A stretch of 64,000 bases of DNA, from NCBI GenBank assembly GCA_030407005.1, contig JAUDYN010000002.1, positions 2,418,001 through 2,482,000 on the forward strand, given 5' to 3'. How positions within the stretch are numbered: position 1 is the first letter of the stretch; each line of letters begins with the position of its first letter. Both the position numbers and the translations under genes were made by a program. Source of the DNA: Desarmillaria ectypa (taxonomy: Eukaryota; Basidiomycota; Agaricomycetes; Agaricales; Physalacriaceae). This document shows, one piece after another, positions 11,006 through 22,582 of this stretch. The notes beneath the pieces are model-generated. The model was given only the letters and a program-made list of their open reading frames with translations. It did no database searches and had not been told where the DNA came from.

Positions 11006-13485
11006 ATGCCCAGCCGACACGGGACGCCTAGTGGTCCTTGGCCTTTTATTGACCTCGAAGATCCAGTCAGTACATTTCCATTGTGTCGGTAATGATTGCT
11101 GTTTCAACAAGAATTATGAGCAGATAGATCCAGGGCAGCTCTCTACAGAAGTCACTCCACGACAACAGACTCACGAGTCAGATACTGAGTATCCCTTCAA
11201 TAATGAAGCCGATGACTGGCGGCTGTATCCTCACAGTCTCTTTCCGAACTGGACAAGAAGTCAGCAGAGAAAGAGCGGTATACGTGATATTATAGATCCA
11301 CAACGGAGAAGCCAAGGCGATCATGTGCGGTCTACACCTAGGTCGTCTGCCTGTATGATATATAGGTTGAGCATTCTGAAGGAGGGCCGGTTCCATGCCA
11401 AGACGAGTCGGGAACCGGGGTGGGTTGTTCGCGGTGATACGGATAGTATAAACCGGTTCTGGAATGCACTCACCAAGCCTGTATGTGCTTCAGTACTCTT
11501 GTCTTCTTGTTCTAATATACCTACCAGGCACTTCCGGACACCCGTACTCAAACATTCTTCGTTGATACTTTGAACGGGCCGGTGTTGCAAATGCTCGGAA
11601 CAAGGTGGGTTTTCTCAGATTATTTACTGTTACCACTTAAAAAGGTCCATAGGTTCACTATTGATCCCTTCTTCTTCTCTTCTTCTCTTGGCTGGATACC
11701 TTGCCGGTATCAGGAACAATTTGTTCCAGGACGAGGCGATCGTAAGCACTAAAAGTTTTGTTTCGGGTTCCTGCGCTGAGATCATTCTGCAGATATAACT
11801 TTGACGTTGATGTTTGTCCTTACCCGGCCGAATCACATCCACACATCTGCACCTACCCCGGCACCGTCTATTTATCCTCCTAGCACGAGCACGATACCCC
11901 ATAACGGAGACACTTCCTATGAGTTTTCTATACTCTCTAACTTTTTCAACGAGCAAACGGTTATCGATACCGACGAGCCTTTGCTTCTACAAAGTTCTAG
12001 TGAGTGCTGGTCATTGCATACTTTGTGTCATTAGCTCATGGCACGCAGATACACTCCTGGATCATGATTTGATTGGGATACATGCTGTTCGCCGCTCCAT
12101 CGACCATCCAAGTCCTAGTACTGTGATAACGTATCTACCCCCTCCCTCCCAGCACGGTGTTACAACAGCTGATAGCCTGCATGCAAGGATCATGGCAACA
12201 GGTGCGAAATTCTCATGGGACCTTGGGTGGATATCTCACTGACTATGATGGTAGGTCGTTCCGTTTACTGGACGGAACTATACCGCGTTTCTGCGGATGC
12301 TACCTTACTTGTCCTCGCACAGTTATGGTATGCCCTTTACGCATGGGATGAAGCTCTGGAAGCCCTTACAACAGAAGTCGTTTGGCTCGAAGCCCACACG
12401 TTTTCGACGCTTCGCATATACGAAGCACCTAAGCCTAGCCCATCCGTCAAGACTACAGATCCTACCCTTACCCCCAACGAAGCACCTCAGGCTCCTGCAC
12501 CAATCGAGCTCAATATGGATGCCCATGAACGCACACACGCGTATATACACCAGCTACATGTTTTGCGCGCGCATTTGCTGCACTACGAGGAGCTGCTGGA
12601 AGATTTCAGGAAAACAGTAGCGTTCCTGGTTGACACCCCTCATCCAGGCATTCCCGTAGACTTGCCTTCCCAGGTGGTCGTTCAGAGGGAATGTGATACT
12701 CTTCTCATGGATATCAAAAGGCTTGAGGCCACCAGAGCCATGTTGGATGAACGTGTAGGGAATGCTATGGATCTGGTTAGTGTTGATTTTGACCTAAATT
12801 CTTTCTCTCTTTTTAACTTTGATGATACAGTCGTTTAGTAGCGTGACAATCGAAGACAGCAAACGCATGCAGCGGCTGAGTGAGGCTGCTCTGCGCGATA
12901 GTGCTGGTGAGTAAGCTATTTCTTCCTAATCTACATCGAATTTAAGAATCTCGCAGCTATGAAGCAAATCGCGTATATCACTATGTTGTACCTCCCCGCA
13001 TCATTCTGTGCGGTAAGCGTCTGGCCCACGATGCGCAGCCCAATCTGACAGTGAAGCAGGCATTTTTAGGGATGAATACGCATGAGATCACTGGGGACCT
13101 ACGAATGCATGGCAGCATCCCCATGTACTTTGCCGTCGCGCTCCCGCTGACCGCCTTCACAGTATGGCTGATGATGCTCCTCTACCATAGTGAAAGACAG
13201 AAGAGAGAGATTGTGATACAGGAGGGCGTTGTGGTTGCGCCCGTGCGAGCGGTTGTGACGAAATTGCTTTATCCGATACGGGTGTTCATCCGTGCATTGT
13301 CGTTTACTCCGCAGAAGAAACGACCGAAAGACGAGATTGTGATTATGAGCGCACGATCCAGTGTGAGGACGACTAGCCATCGGCCCACTGCAGTGAGGAG
13401 CGCGAGGTCGAGCGTGAGGTCCTCTCGTAGGGCGCCTCTAGACTTAGATGATGTTAATGACGAAACCCAGCCGGAAGTCACGTAG
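11006..13485 (+). CDS. Fungal CorA-like membrane protein
   Basis: Ten exons: 11006-11065, 11124-11480, 11528-11604, 11653-11741, 11793-11999, 12049-12201, 12255-12775, 12831-12906, 12957-13012 and 13060-13485; 673 residues. All phases agree. The C-terminal part has the CorA layout. A long helical region (residues about 330-480) leads into DSAAMKQIAYITMLYLPASF. After it comes the GMN motif (AFLGMNTHEI, split from the helix by the ninth intron) and a second membrane segment (YFAVALPLTAFTVWLMMLLY). GMN forms the selectivity loop in Mg2+ channels of this family. The tail is basic and Ser-rich. Relatives are common in basidiomycetes and their substrate is untested. The N-terminal start (MPSRHGTPSG) is the least sure part. 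Confidence 0.8.
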
Positions 13486-13789
13486 TTTTAATTATTGCAT
13501 AGTATAGTGGTATTAGTAGTGCAGACCACGGAGAACCTCCAGGGGCGAAGCGCATCTCAGGTATTCATCCGTTGCCAAAATATCATCTCAAATTGGGAAG
13601 TGGAAACGTGTGCGGGCTTGGAACGAGGGCCACTCGATGTAAGTTTTGATATGTATACCAATTGACTGTGCAATGGGGACTGAGGTTCGCGTTGATCATT
13701 TCAATTTGACAATGTCACACATTCTTCCTTTCTGCCTGATATAACGCGAATAGATGGTAGAAAGTGTACAACCAAAGAGGTACAACGAG
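13486..13789. other. Intergenic region between convergent genes
   Basis: 304 bp between the 3' ends of the CorA-like gene and the minus-strand CCCH gene. No features seen. Confidence 0.5.
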
Positions 13790-15588
13790 CTACTTTGATG
13801 CGGGAACAGATGATGCACTCGGTGGAGCCTCCATACGCGCTACAACCGTATCCGACATATTCCCTGCCAACTTGAGTTTATCCCAGACAGCCCCGTAGAT
13901 CTCCATCTCCCTCTGAACCATGCTTTGCTGGAGATTCGCCCTTAGGTCGTTGATCATTTTTTGCACCGTATCCCGTATCACAGGTAGAACGACTGACTCG
14001 ATGTGTGGGCGGAGATGCTCTGGCGCGATGGGCACAGGCGGCGCCGCAGGGTGGGATCTGTAGATATTGAGAGCAGTGTTGATTACATCCATGTGCCGGA
14101 CGCTTTCTGCTTCTCGGGTCTCCCATGTTTGGACTTGCGCTTGAAGCTGCAGGCAGGTGAGCACGACGTGATCTGGGCAGAGGCCCGAGAGGGTATTTTA
14201 TTCACCCTGTGAATGTCATCCCGTAAAGCAGCATGTTCTCTCTTCATTTGTTCCTGGTCTGCGTTCCTTCCGTCTTCCTTAGTAATAACATCTGCCATCT
14301 CAACGGCGACCTCCCCGAGTTGTTGCTCTACGTTGTGGAGCCTGATGCTCGACATTTGGCGAAACTGAGCCTCTGGATCTGTCCCAGCGTTCCTGGCTGC
14401 TTCGAGCTCGTCGTAACGATTTTCCATTAGTCCAATGACTTCAGCTTGGATGTCATTGTCGTGACTGAGGAGTAAATTTTGCAAGTCAAGTAATTGGTTC
14501 TCTACGGCGTCGACTCCCTCCTGTAGCTCAGCGGCATTGAAAGTAGAGCCGTCGAGTCCGCCATCGGACAATCGCCGCCGTTTCCGGCTTGTAATTGTTG
14601 GCGTTTCTTCGGGACCAGACCGCTCCTCCTGCATCTTGTTTACAGAGATATTCAATTTGCTGATGCTCTTCGACATTATGCTAACCAACTTGACCATATC
14701 GGCGTATTTGTTCTCGACGATGGCTTGTTCAGGCCGAGGAGCCATGGGCCAACTGTTGGATTCCACGATCTCGTTGAAGAGCTGCCTGAACCGGGCGGTT
14801 TCTTCGTTTTTCTCCTTCTTGAGACGCTCGAGCTCATTCAGACGGGATGTTGTGGAATTGGACGGAGGAACGCTATCAATAATGCGTTGTATTGTGTTGA
14901 TCCTTTCCTCGCGCACTATGATAGATGTACGCAGCTTGTTCCAGGTAACCCAAAGACTTGATAGAGCGTTAGCGCTGTTATAGACTGTGTAAAGACGCGT
15001 ACTTTAGTCTTTGCTCCCAAATTTTCTTCTTCTCCTCGGTTGACAGTTCATATTTAGACTGTTTCAAACCTAACATTGGGTGATCCGGTGGGAGTGGGAT
15101 GGGATCAAGAGCACTGGGACCCGGTGGAGATGGTGGTGGCGGTGACTGGACCACGTTAGGCGGGGGCGGGGGCGGTGGAGGCGACATGAAAGAGGTCGAG
15201 ATCGCAGAGGTCGGAGGTGGAAGAGAGGAACTGGTAGCTGACGATGGCGCTGATTTCGCCCAATCATCGGTGACTCTGTTATCTCTTATCCATCTTTCTG
15301 GTCGCGAACTGGGACTTGGTACAGGCGACGGCGACCGTCTAACATTGCTTCCACGCCGAGGGTCCCTTGTGGGCGAGACCATTGTTGGGAACCGGGACGA
15401 GTCAGAGCGTCGACCTGGTGCGAGTAAATGCCACCCTGCGTCTGATGGATGTACAAAGTAGCAGGAGGATGGCCTGGGGCAGCCTCTGTCGATGGCAGTA
15501 CCGTCGTCTCTGTAGTACTGATTGTCTTTCAAGATGGAAAGTGATAATCAAGAATGTTACGTACGCGACATCGGATTTGCCTGGCCAT
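13790..15588 (-). CDS. CCCH zinc-finger / polyproline / coiled-coil protein, paralogue B
   Basis: Exons 15588-15565, 15517-15003, 14956-14206 and 14146-13790; 548 residues. A single N-terminal CCCH finger (C-x13-C-x5-C-x3-H) is formed by joining exon 1 (MARQIRCR) to exon 2, with cysteines in DRGCPRPSSCYFVH; it is followed by PSDAGW. Next comes a Ser/Pro-rich region with an eight-proline run (about residue 130). Long charged coiled coils follow (WEQRLNLWVTWNKLRTSI onward to the end). One CCCH finger at the very N-terminus followed by coiled coil suggests an RNA-binding, oligomeric nuclear factor, but I cannot name it. It has the same plan and the same finger-splitting intron as the adjacent upstream gene. 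Splice phases are consistent throughout. Confidence 0.75.
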
Positions 15589-15883
15589 CGAGGATGAGGC
15601 CTTGAGGGCTTATCGGACTTTGAACACCGCACGTTCTTCTGTAACTAAGCTTGGTGGTATTCCTTTCAACCATTTACTAGATTCTGGGACGGCGAAAGTT
15701 TGGCAAAACGTCTTGTAACTCTGGACGGCCCAGAGAAAAGGTATGACTATGAAAGGTTGCAAACCTATAGCTATGCCAAAAATTGTAACACCGGTGAATG
15801 AAATAAGCTGTTGCTAAGACTGGAAAAATGTGTAATATAAACGATACTACAAAGACAGCTTTTTGACCAAAGTCGCTCCATTT

Positions 15884-17051
15884 CTAATTCCTTACTGGGG
15901 CGGGAAACTGATCAAGTACCGCAACCAACTTCTTTTCTACACGAGTCATCGTAATCTTCTCGAACTCGTCTAGCATGGGTTGTAACCGCGATCTCAACAC
16001 CGTTTTTCCCACCTGGGGATTCCACAACGGATGCGCCATTTTGAGCTCCTTCATCGCAGTCATGAATGCGCTGTACTCTTCTTCCTCGCGGACACTCAAC
16101 CTCTCGACTTTGGCAACTTTATGCTTTACCTATGAATTATTTAAATCCAATTTCGAGATAAACAGGAGGAGTTTACGTACTATCTCAGCGGTTCCCCGTA
16201 TGATCTGACCTTCGATTCTGGCGATTCGGGTCTGCAGGAATGTCTTGAAGTTATGCATAACTTGAGGATTGATATCCTTGAAGTTCCGCTCGCGTTTCTG
16301 GATCTTATCACTGTTTCCCTTGAGATATCTGACCATGTTTCCCACCTGATCTCGGGAATCCTTCATCCACTCATACAGCCTATCAACATAGGCCTCCATG
16401 GTTTGCAGTGTAGCCGGTTCGGGAAGTTCGCCGAGGTCGCCTAGCGTCTCAGCCATAAGATGCCCCAGCTTACTCTCGAGAGAATCGAGATCCTTATATC
16501 TCTCTAATTCAAAAATACCACTTGTCTGGTTGCCGTTCGGAAACGCCTCAGATACTTGTCGGATTTCTTGGCGCCGTGTAGTGCACTCCTGGATTGCCAG
16601 CTGCCTATGGATGCCTTGCACAAAGAGACTGTAGGAGAATATCAGTGACCAGTAGGTAAAATTAGATGCGCCCTTACGTTGTGATATGCTGGAGATACGC
16701 GTCCTCGCTTGAAGGGACAGGAGGCCTGTATGATAGAGCTTTGCGGTCTGTGGGCCATGGCGAAGAGCGGTCCAGGTCGTTATAGTGGAACTTTGCAAGA
16801 AGCTCGACTTCTCTCAAAGTCGTCGCCGTGACTGGTAGACGGGGTCGCTTGGGGGGAGATGGCTGAGGACCCGGTTCGTAGAATGACCCTGCCGTGCCCC
16901 AGTCATCGTCGTCCGGGGTGTATGTACTTGCACGACGTTCCATAAGGGCATAGCCCTAGTGCTGTGCCGTCATGAATGAAGTACTGGAAATAGATTGAGT
17001 TTGGGAAGTGTTTGGGAAAAGAAATCTTACTGAGCATCGTATTTTGTCCAT
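15884..17051 (-). CDS. CCCH zinc-finger / coiled-coil protein, paralogue A, frameshifted
   Basis: Exons 17051-17031, 16983-16678, 16628-16181 and 16129-15884, about 340 residues if the frame were continuous. Exon 1 (MDKIRCS) plus exon 2 build a CCCH finger (C-x12-C-x5-C-x3-H; CPYGTSCKYIH). The frame then breaks within a run of four G (C on the coding strand) at 16915-16918: the finger frame meets TGA three codons later, while the acidic DDDDW segment and the rest of the protein continue in the next frame. In paralogue B the matching site is intact (H-P-S-D-x-x-W). Downstream, the coiled-coil exons are open and phase-consistent, ending DQFPAPVRN. Cause unresolved: sequencing error, a real null allele, or +1 recoding. 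Confidence 0.65.
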
Positions 17052-17252
17052 GGACAACATGCTTCTCGTGAACGGGGGGGTTACGGTAAGAGACGGACCC
17101 GGGAGTGACTCTCACCACAATAAAAAACAAGCGCCGAGAAAGTTCTTAAAAGAAAAGAAGTCGTTAGTCGCATGTTCCTAGAGGTTCCAGGGAAAGTGAT
17201 AACTTGTTTTAAGGAATCTGAACCCGGAATTGGTGGTGATTCATATCTTGCC

Positions 17253-18546
17253 TTACATGATTTTCAACGTGCTTGTTGCTACAGATCTATAGCATTTACT
17301 TTCATATCTACTATGTTTCGAGCTTGTTTTTAGCATGGCGAGGATCGTATCTACAGGAACAAACGGAACGGATAACCTCAAAAGACATAAGCACGGAATC
17401 ATAGGTAATGTGCGGTTGAACTTACCTTTGTTCTTGACTCTGAAAATGCTGACTAGGACAGAATAGATGATCATGATGATTCCAACCCAGAGATAGACCT
17501 GCAGTCTTTGTCGAGAAGCAGACGTCTGGTAGGGCACGACGATGGTAAGCATCAGGAAGGAAAACGCGAGGAGACCATCTGCATCAAAAGTTAAAAAAAT
17601 TACACACAGATATAAACAGTCGACGTACAAACCAAGGCTATGACTTGGACTTCTTGCCCAAACTGGTTTTGATATCCATTAGCAATCCAATTACCGTTTG
17701 CACCAGAGTATGGCACATTTCTGATACGCGTAAACATGTAGCCAGAGGTGAAGATAAGTGAACTCAGGAGCGAGATGACAGCCCAAGTCCATCGGCTTTT
17801 AAGAACCGGTGCAATATAACGAAGGACGGAGAGGGAGCCCAGGAAACCAGCAATGTAGGTGCCCCAACGAGCCCAGTCAATGGGTGCCTTGTACGGGATT
17901 GGGACGGGGGTATGATTGGAAAGTTGTTCCGCCAAAGGTCCAGCCTCGAAACCACTACGGAAAGTCAATTATAGCACCAGAGGAGACGCGAATGGCATAC
18001 TTGGAAAAGTCGTATTTGATTGGATTATATTTCCCATTGGCAGGCTGTCGAAGACCTTGGGTTGGAGGATACATGTAGACGATTGGTGCCGAGGTCATTT
18101 TAAGCTGCGGAATGATTGAGCGTTGCTAAGACAGAAAGAATGGGGCTATATACCTGCGCAAAGACCGTTTGACCATCGTCAAAGTCCAAAGTCCCAAAGA
18201 AATGAGTATCACGGTGTTCCTTGGGGACGGCTGCCCAAGCTTTGGCAACTGCAGTCCACGACGGGTCGAATTCCCTGTTTGGAGTCAACAAGATGCATAT
18301 GGCGATGGTCTACAAAGGTACTGACCTGCATGGTTCGCATCTACGTCGCTTGTCGAGCGCTGTGAACTGGATGGCAGCAGACCAGTTGCGGTTGGAGGTG
18401 GTCAGTAGTTCATATGTTTGGGCATTGAGACGGATAAGGCCGTTGCCAGCGGCAGCAAGATCGACGAGCTGGGCCTGTATATCGTCGGCGGCAATCACGA
18501 CGGGGAGGAGTAAAAGAACGGAGGCGCAGAGTGAACGCCAATACAT
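17253..18546 (-). CDS. OST3: Oligosaccharyltransferase subunit Ost3/Ost6
   Basis: Exons 18546-18326, 18274-18154, 18104-18001, 17954-17629, 17578-17426 and 17350-17253; 340 residues, as usual for the family. Ost3/Ost6 is the ER oxidoreductase subunit of the N-glycosylation complex. A signal peptide (MYWRSLCASVLLLLPVVIA) leads into a lumenal thioredoxin-like domain with a CxxC pair, C-E-P-C, whose last Cys is two bases before intron 1. Four C-terminal membrane segments follow (WGTYIAGFLGSLSVL; WAVISLLSSLIFTSGYMF; LVYGLLAFSFLMLTIVV; VGIIMIIYSVLVSIF). The last intron (17351-17425) is 75 nt and open in frame, so the C-terminal 33 residues are tentative. The gene is divergent from PIK1 (93 bp between start codons). 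Confidence 0.88.
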
Positions 18547-18638
18547 GGATGATGGACGTGGAAGGCAAAGTTCAGTAACGTGTCGTGATCACATGGCGGC
18601 CCTGTAGGGCAAGTACTAGTACTGTCATCTTCCTCTCC

Positions 18639-21600
18639 ATGTCCCATGCCCTTCTCCTCCGGCTCTTTATCAATTATTTCTCTGTGCATGTCGCTCTCCA
18701 GTATCTTGCTCTCTACTCGAACAATATAGGAATCACATACTACATCACCTCGCGTCTGCGCCAATTCGATACCAAAGATCTTGCCGATGTCTGGGGCTTT
18801 ATCTGCCATCTTTTGGTGTCCAAGCCGTCCAAGTCTCGCGCTCTGGAATGCTTTGTAGTCGATATTGCGCACCGGTCGACCCATATTGCGATGATAGTAC
18901 GTCTGCACTACTTTTCACTTTATTGAATGACATTCATTTTGGCAGACACTCTGGTTCATGCAAGCAAGTCTCCGCGATCTTTCTGGTACGCGACATGATT
19001 CCAAGTCATTCTTGATATGCCAGCGTATCCTCCACCAATGCCATGAAATTATATTTGGAGACCTCCCGCCTCCGGTTCCAGCACCCTATTCATCCATCTG
19101 CTCTTCTTTCCAGTCTCGCTTTACTCGAAAGAAAATTAAGCATCGAGTTGAACCGTCTCTCGTGGGACTCGGGGTTGTACTCGCAGGTGCATCAGCTATG
19201 CCGAGGCTGACAGAAATCATGGGTCAAGTCGCCATAGAGCAGGGGAGAGTGGATGATGAAGGTACTGGGTACCGGAGCATCGACCGATATGGAGACGAGG
19301 TGGCGCCTGCTGCCAGTCCGAATTTGAGCAAAGCTTCCTTGGACTCAAGCTGTGATGATCACGACGACGCCGACGATCTCAGCGACGAATCTCAGCACAC
19401 ACCGTCTCCTGAATTTAAATCTAACAAAGACAAGTCCGTTAGACATCGTACCGTTGGCCCTGCGCAGACAGCTCCCTCTTTACCGTTATACCTTAGCGGA
19501 ATACGGAAATCACGCCTGTCTGAGGATCCTTTGGGACAACTCGACACTGAACAAATTGTTTCGCCCTATCAATCATCTCCTTCTGTCTCCGCGTCACGTC
19601 CTCATCCACGTTCCGTGTCGATTAGTTATGCCGATGGTCTATTACAATCTTACGATGGACCGTCCCAGACGCACCTCCTTCGAAGCCATTACTGTCGATC
19701 AGAGGTATGTCTTTTCAACTTCTCGACTTCTTCCCTAACAGTTTTTTAGATCCAGTTTCTACTAGTTCTTGAAAGTATTTCAAACCAGCTTCTCGATATT
19801 CCAAGACCTGCGCGAATAAGTGCTCTAAGGGCAGAGTTGACTGCTTTGAACCACCAACTTCCAGCTGAGGTATGTTTTCCTATTTTGTATGATCTTCCTC
19901 TTTTTACAAAAAGACACAGGTATGCATGCCTATGTGGTGCTCCTCGTCAGATTCTCCCGGTCCCATGGGTGGATCGCAACCCCATCATCGTATCGTGCGA
20001 ATTCCCCCCGGTGAAAGTGTCGTTCTCAACTCAGCCGAGCGCGCCCCCTACGTGCTCTTGATAGAAATCCTCAACGACGACCTGGATTTCGATCCAAATA
20101 AACGAGCCAACAAAGACATTTTGAAGAAAATAGTTGTCAAGGAACACGAAAAAAAGGGCGCCTCCAAGGAGTTGATTCCATTTCCTCCACTTCCTTCACG
20201 TCACAGTCCCAGATCTGACTCCCTCAATGACACCGATGTTGTGGCTGTTGCAGTTCACATACCAGTCTTTTCCCCCGTTTTTACTGCCCCCCCGCCCCCA
20301 ACACCCTCATCACCCGTTGAATCTGACGAAGAGATGGATCTCGTTGAACAACTCTACGGATCCGATCAATCTCTTCGTTCTCGACCTGTTGATCTTTCCG
20401 ATTCCATTGTACTACCCCCGACTCCGAAGAACAGGGAACTCGATATGGTTGCGTGGTCACGCTCTTCATCAATCCCGCCTTCCCCTTCACCCGAACGCGG
20501 CGCACCCGTGACCCGTGCTCTATCCAGCACCTCTGATTCTTCCGCGCATTTGTCACCCCTCCCTGATCACGTCGATAACAGTCCTATCTTATCTCTTGAT
20601 GAATATTCTGAGCGCATGCGGACGGCTGCCATCATGCTGGCCCAGCTCAATGCCAATCTTGTTCGGGAACCTGTCACGAATGGTGCACCGTCGGAGTCCT
20701 ACTCTCAATGGGGTCCCATAAGCTGGCTTCCAGGTTCCAGTTGGTTGACAACATCAGGAGATCATGCAGCAAATTCAGCAAAAAATTCCCCTGGGTTGGG
20801 TCCCCTAGATCAACCATTACAGCATCCCCAACCAACACGGATGCGGCTGCAACTCTCCGAAGCTTCTGCGATACGTGAACGGATCATGCAAGAGATGTTA
20901 GCGTTGGAGGCGGAGCGGATGGAGCGGATGAGAGAAAACCGAGAGATGGATAATCTTATACGGATAGACAATATCAGTGGAAGGAAAACTGCTGAAGACG
21001 AAGGTATCATTAGGAGGGAGATAAATAAGGCCGATCCTTCTGCGGTTGTTTTAGGTGAATCTTGGGCAGCCAAAAAGGTTTGGTTCGATCTGGGCGCCCC
21101 GTTAATCGCTCATCTATCTGATAATAGAGTCGCATAAGACACGGGTCGCCATACGGGCATCTCGGTAATACTTTTATCGCTTGCGATAGCTACAGCTGTC
21201 TTACACTCCGTCAGCGAACTGGGATTGTGTCTCGGTCATCGTCAAGACAGGCGGTGATCTTCGGCAGGAACAACTAGCAACCCATCTCATTCGTGAGTTC
21301 CAACGAATATGGGAGGAAGAAAAGTGTCAATGCTGGGCAAGATAGTAAGTCGGTCTAATACCTCCTTATTAGCTTAGAATCAGTATTCCATGTTCATCAG
21401 CTTCCATATCCTTATAACGGGAGGCTCTTCTGGACTGGTGGAAACGATAACGGACGCGCCTTCCATTCACTCGATCAAGAAAGCTGAATATGCCCGTCGG
21501 CTTGCTCAAGGTCGATTGGGCCATGTCACTTTATTTGATCATTTCAAAAGCGTGCGTCCGGTTTTGCTCAATATTGCTATCTCCCTGAATCTGAACCGCC

Positions 21601-22378
21601 ACACAACCAAATAGACGTATGGTGATCCTTCGTCGGCAAAATTCATTCGTGCTCAAAGGAATTTCGCGAAGTCTCTTGCAGGTGAATGCTAAATCTGGTA
21701 TTATCCGATACTAACATATATGCTGACTGAATCTAGGTTATTCTATCATCACCTATCTTTTGCAGATAAAGGATCGACACAACGGGAACATCCTTCTGGA
21801 CAGGGACGGTCACCTCATACATATAGACTTTGGATTTATACTGAGTAATACCCCTGGAAACATTGGCTTTGAGGCCGCTCCGTTTAAATTTCCTTCAGAG
21901 TATATAGAGGTTTTGGGTGGTGCTACAGGCCCGTCTTTCTTAGAGTTCAGGCGGTTATTTAGGGAAGGATTTGAGGCTTCGAGGAAGCACTGTGATAGAA
22001 TCATTAGTGCGTTGCTATTGACATTTCTCTAACATTTCGTTGACCTCGGTTCTAGCCCTCGTTGAGCTAATGCAAAAAGGTACGTGGCCATTGGCGAGGT
22101 TACAGGTGGGTCAGAAAAGGTTGTCCTAATATCCTGTAGATTCTGCGCTGCCATGCTTCGCCGCTTCTGGGGAGCAAACCGCCAATCAATTGCGTGAACG
22201 CTTTCAGCCTTCCTTGACACACTCGCTGATTGGAGAGCATGTGGACCGTCTTATCGACAGTTCTTTGGGGTCACATTGGACGCGGTTATATGACTCGGTA
22301 AGGCTCATGCTGATTCCCGTGTCCCACATATTTATGATAATCCGCCAGTTCCAATACTACTCTCAGTCGATCCTATGA
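18639..22378 (+). CDS. PIK1: Phosphatidylinositol 4-kinase, Pik1/PI4K-beta type
   Basis: Twelve exons: 18639-18896, 18946-19704, 19750-19869, 19920-21077, 21128-21164, 21215-21344, 21401-21551, 21615-21681, 21737-22006, 22056-22079, 22140-22297 and 22349-22378; 1053 residues. It makes PI4P at the Golgi and nucleus. The N-terminal helical (lipid kinase unique) region starts ALLLRLFINYF. The middle is Ser/Pro-rich. The kinase domain includes SPYGHLANWDCVSVIVKTGG. The catalytic loop KDRHNGNILLDRDG lies at about 905-918 and IHIDFG at about 921-926. The C-terminus FQYYSQSIL is the family end. All phases agree; exons 5, 10 and 12 code only 37, 24 and 30 nt. The acceptor at 21400, not 21383, is needed to keep frame into FHILITGG. 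Confidence 0.94.
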
Positions 22379-22582
22379 CGCAACTGTTGCTCTTTTCTCT
22401 GGACCTTTGGAGTCTTACTACACATTGCATATCTGCCGTATCATTATCATCTTGCATTTCGTATATTACACTTGCATCAGCATTGGTTGAAGTAAATCCA
22501 GGATAGATGGAAAGAAAAACAAGTAAATAGCATGCCGGCCAAGGTAATTGCCCTAGCTATCGATGGATACATCTTCTGAACC

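Noticed and set aside
12157..12351. Alternative frame in the CorA-like gene suggesting a different intron
   Set aside because: The frame without an extra intron joins in phase to a family-like segment (GRSVYWTELYRV), while the alternative needs an acceptor in the wrong phase.
15099..15461. Gly-rich plus-strand frame with a GGCGGGGGC run
   Set aside because: It is the antisense of the polyproline segment of CCCH paralogue B; not a repeat element or a G-quadruplex gene.
19352..19738. Alternative frame ending FEAITVDQR inside PIK1
   Set aside because: It looks protein-like, but joining it to the next exon gives an immediate stop; the other frame is open and in phase.
21384..21400. Earlier acceptor in PIK1 (AG at 21382-21383)
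   Set aside because: It would give a 39-nt intron and the wrong phase; the AG at 21399-21400 restores the family sequence.
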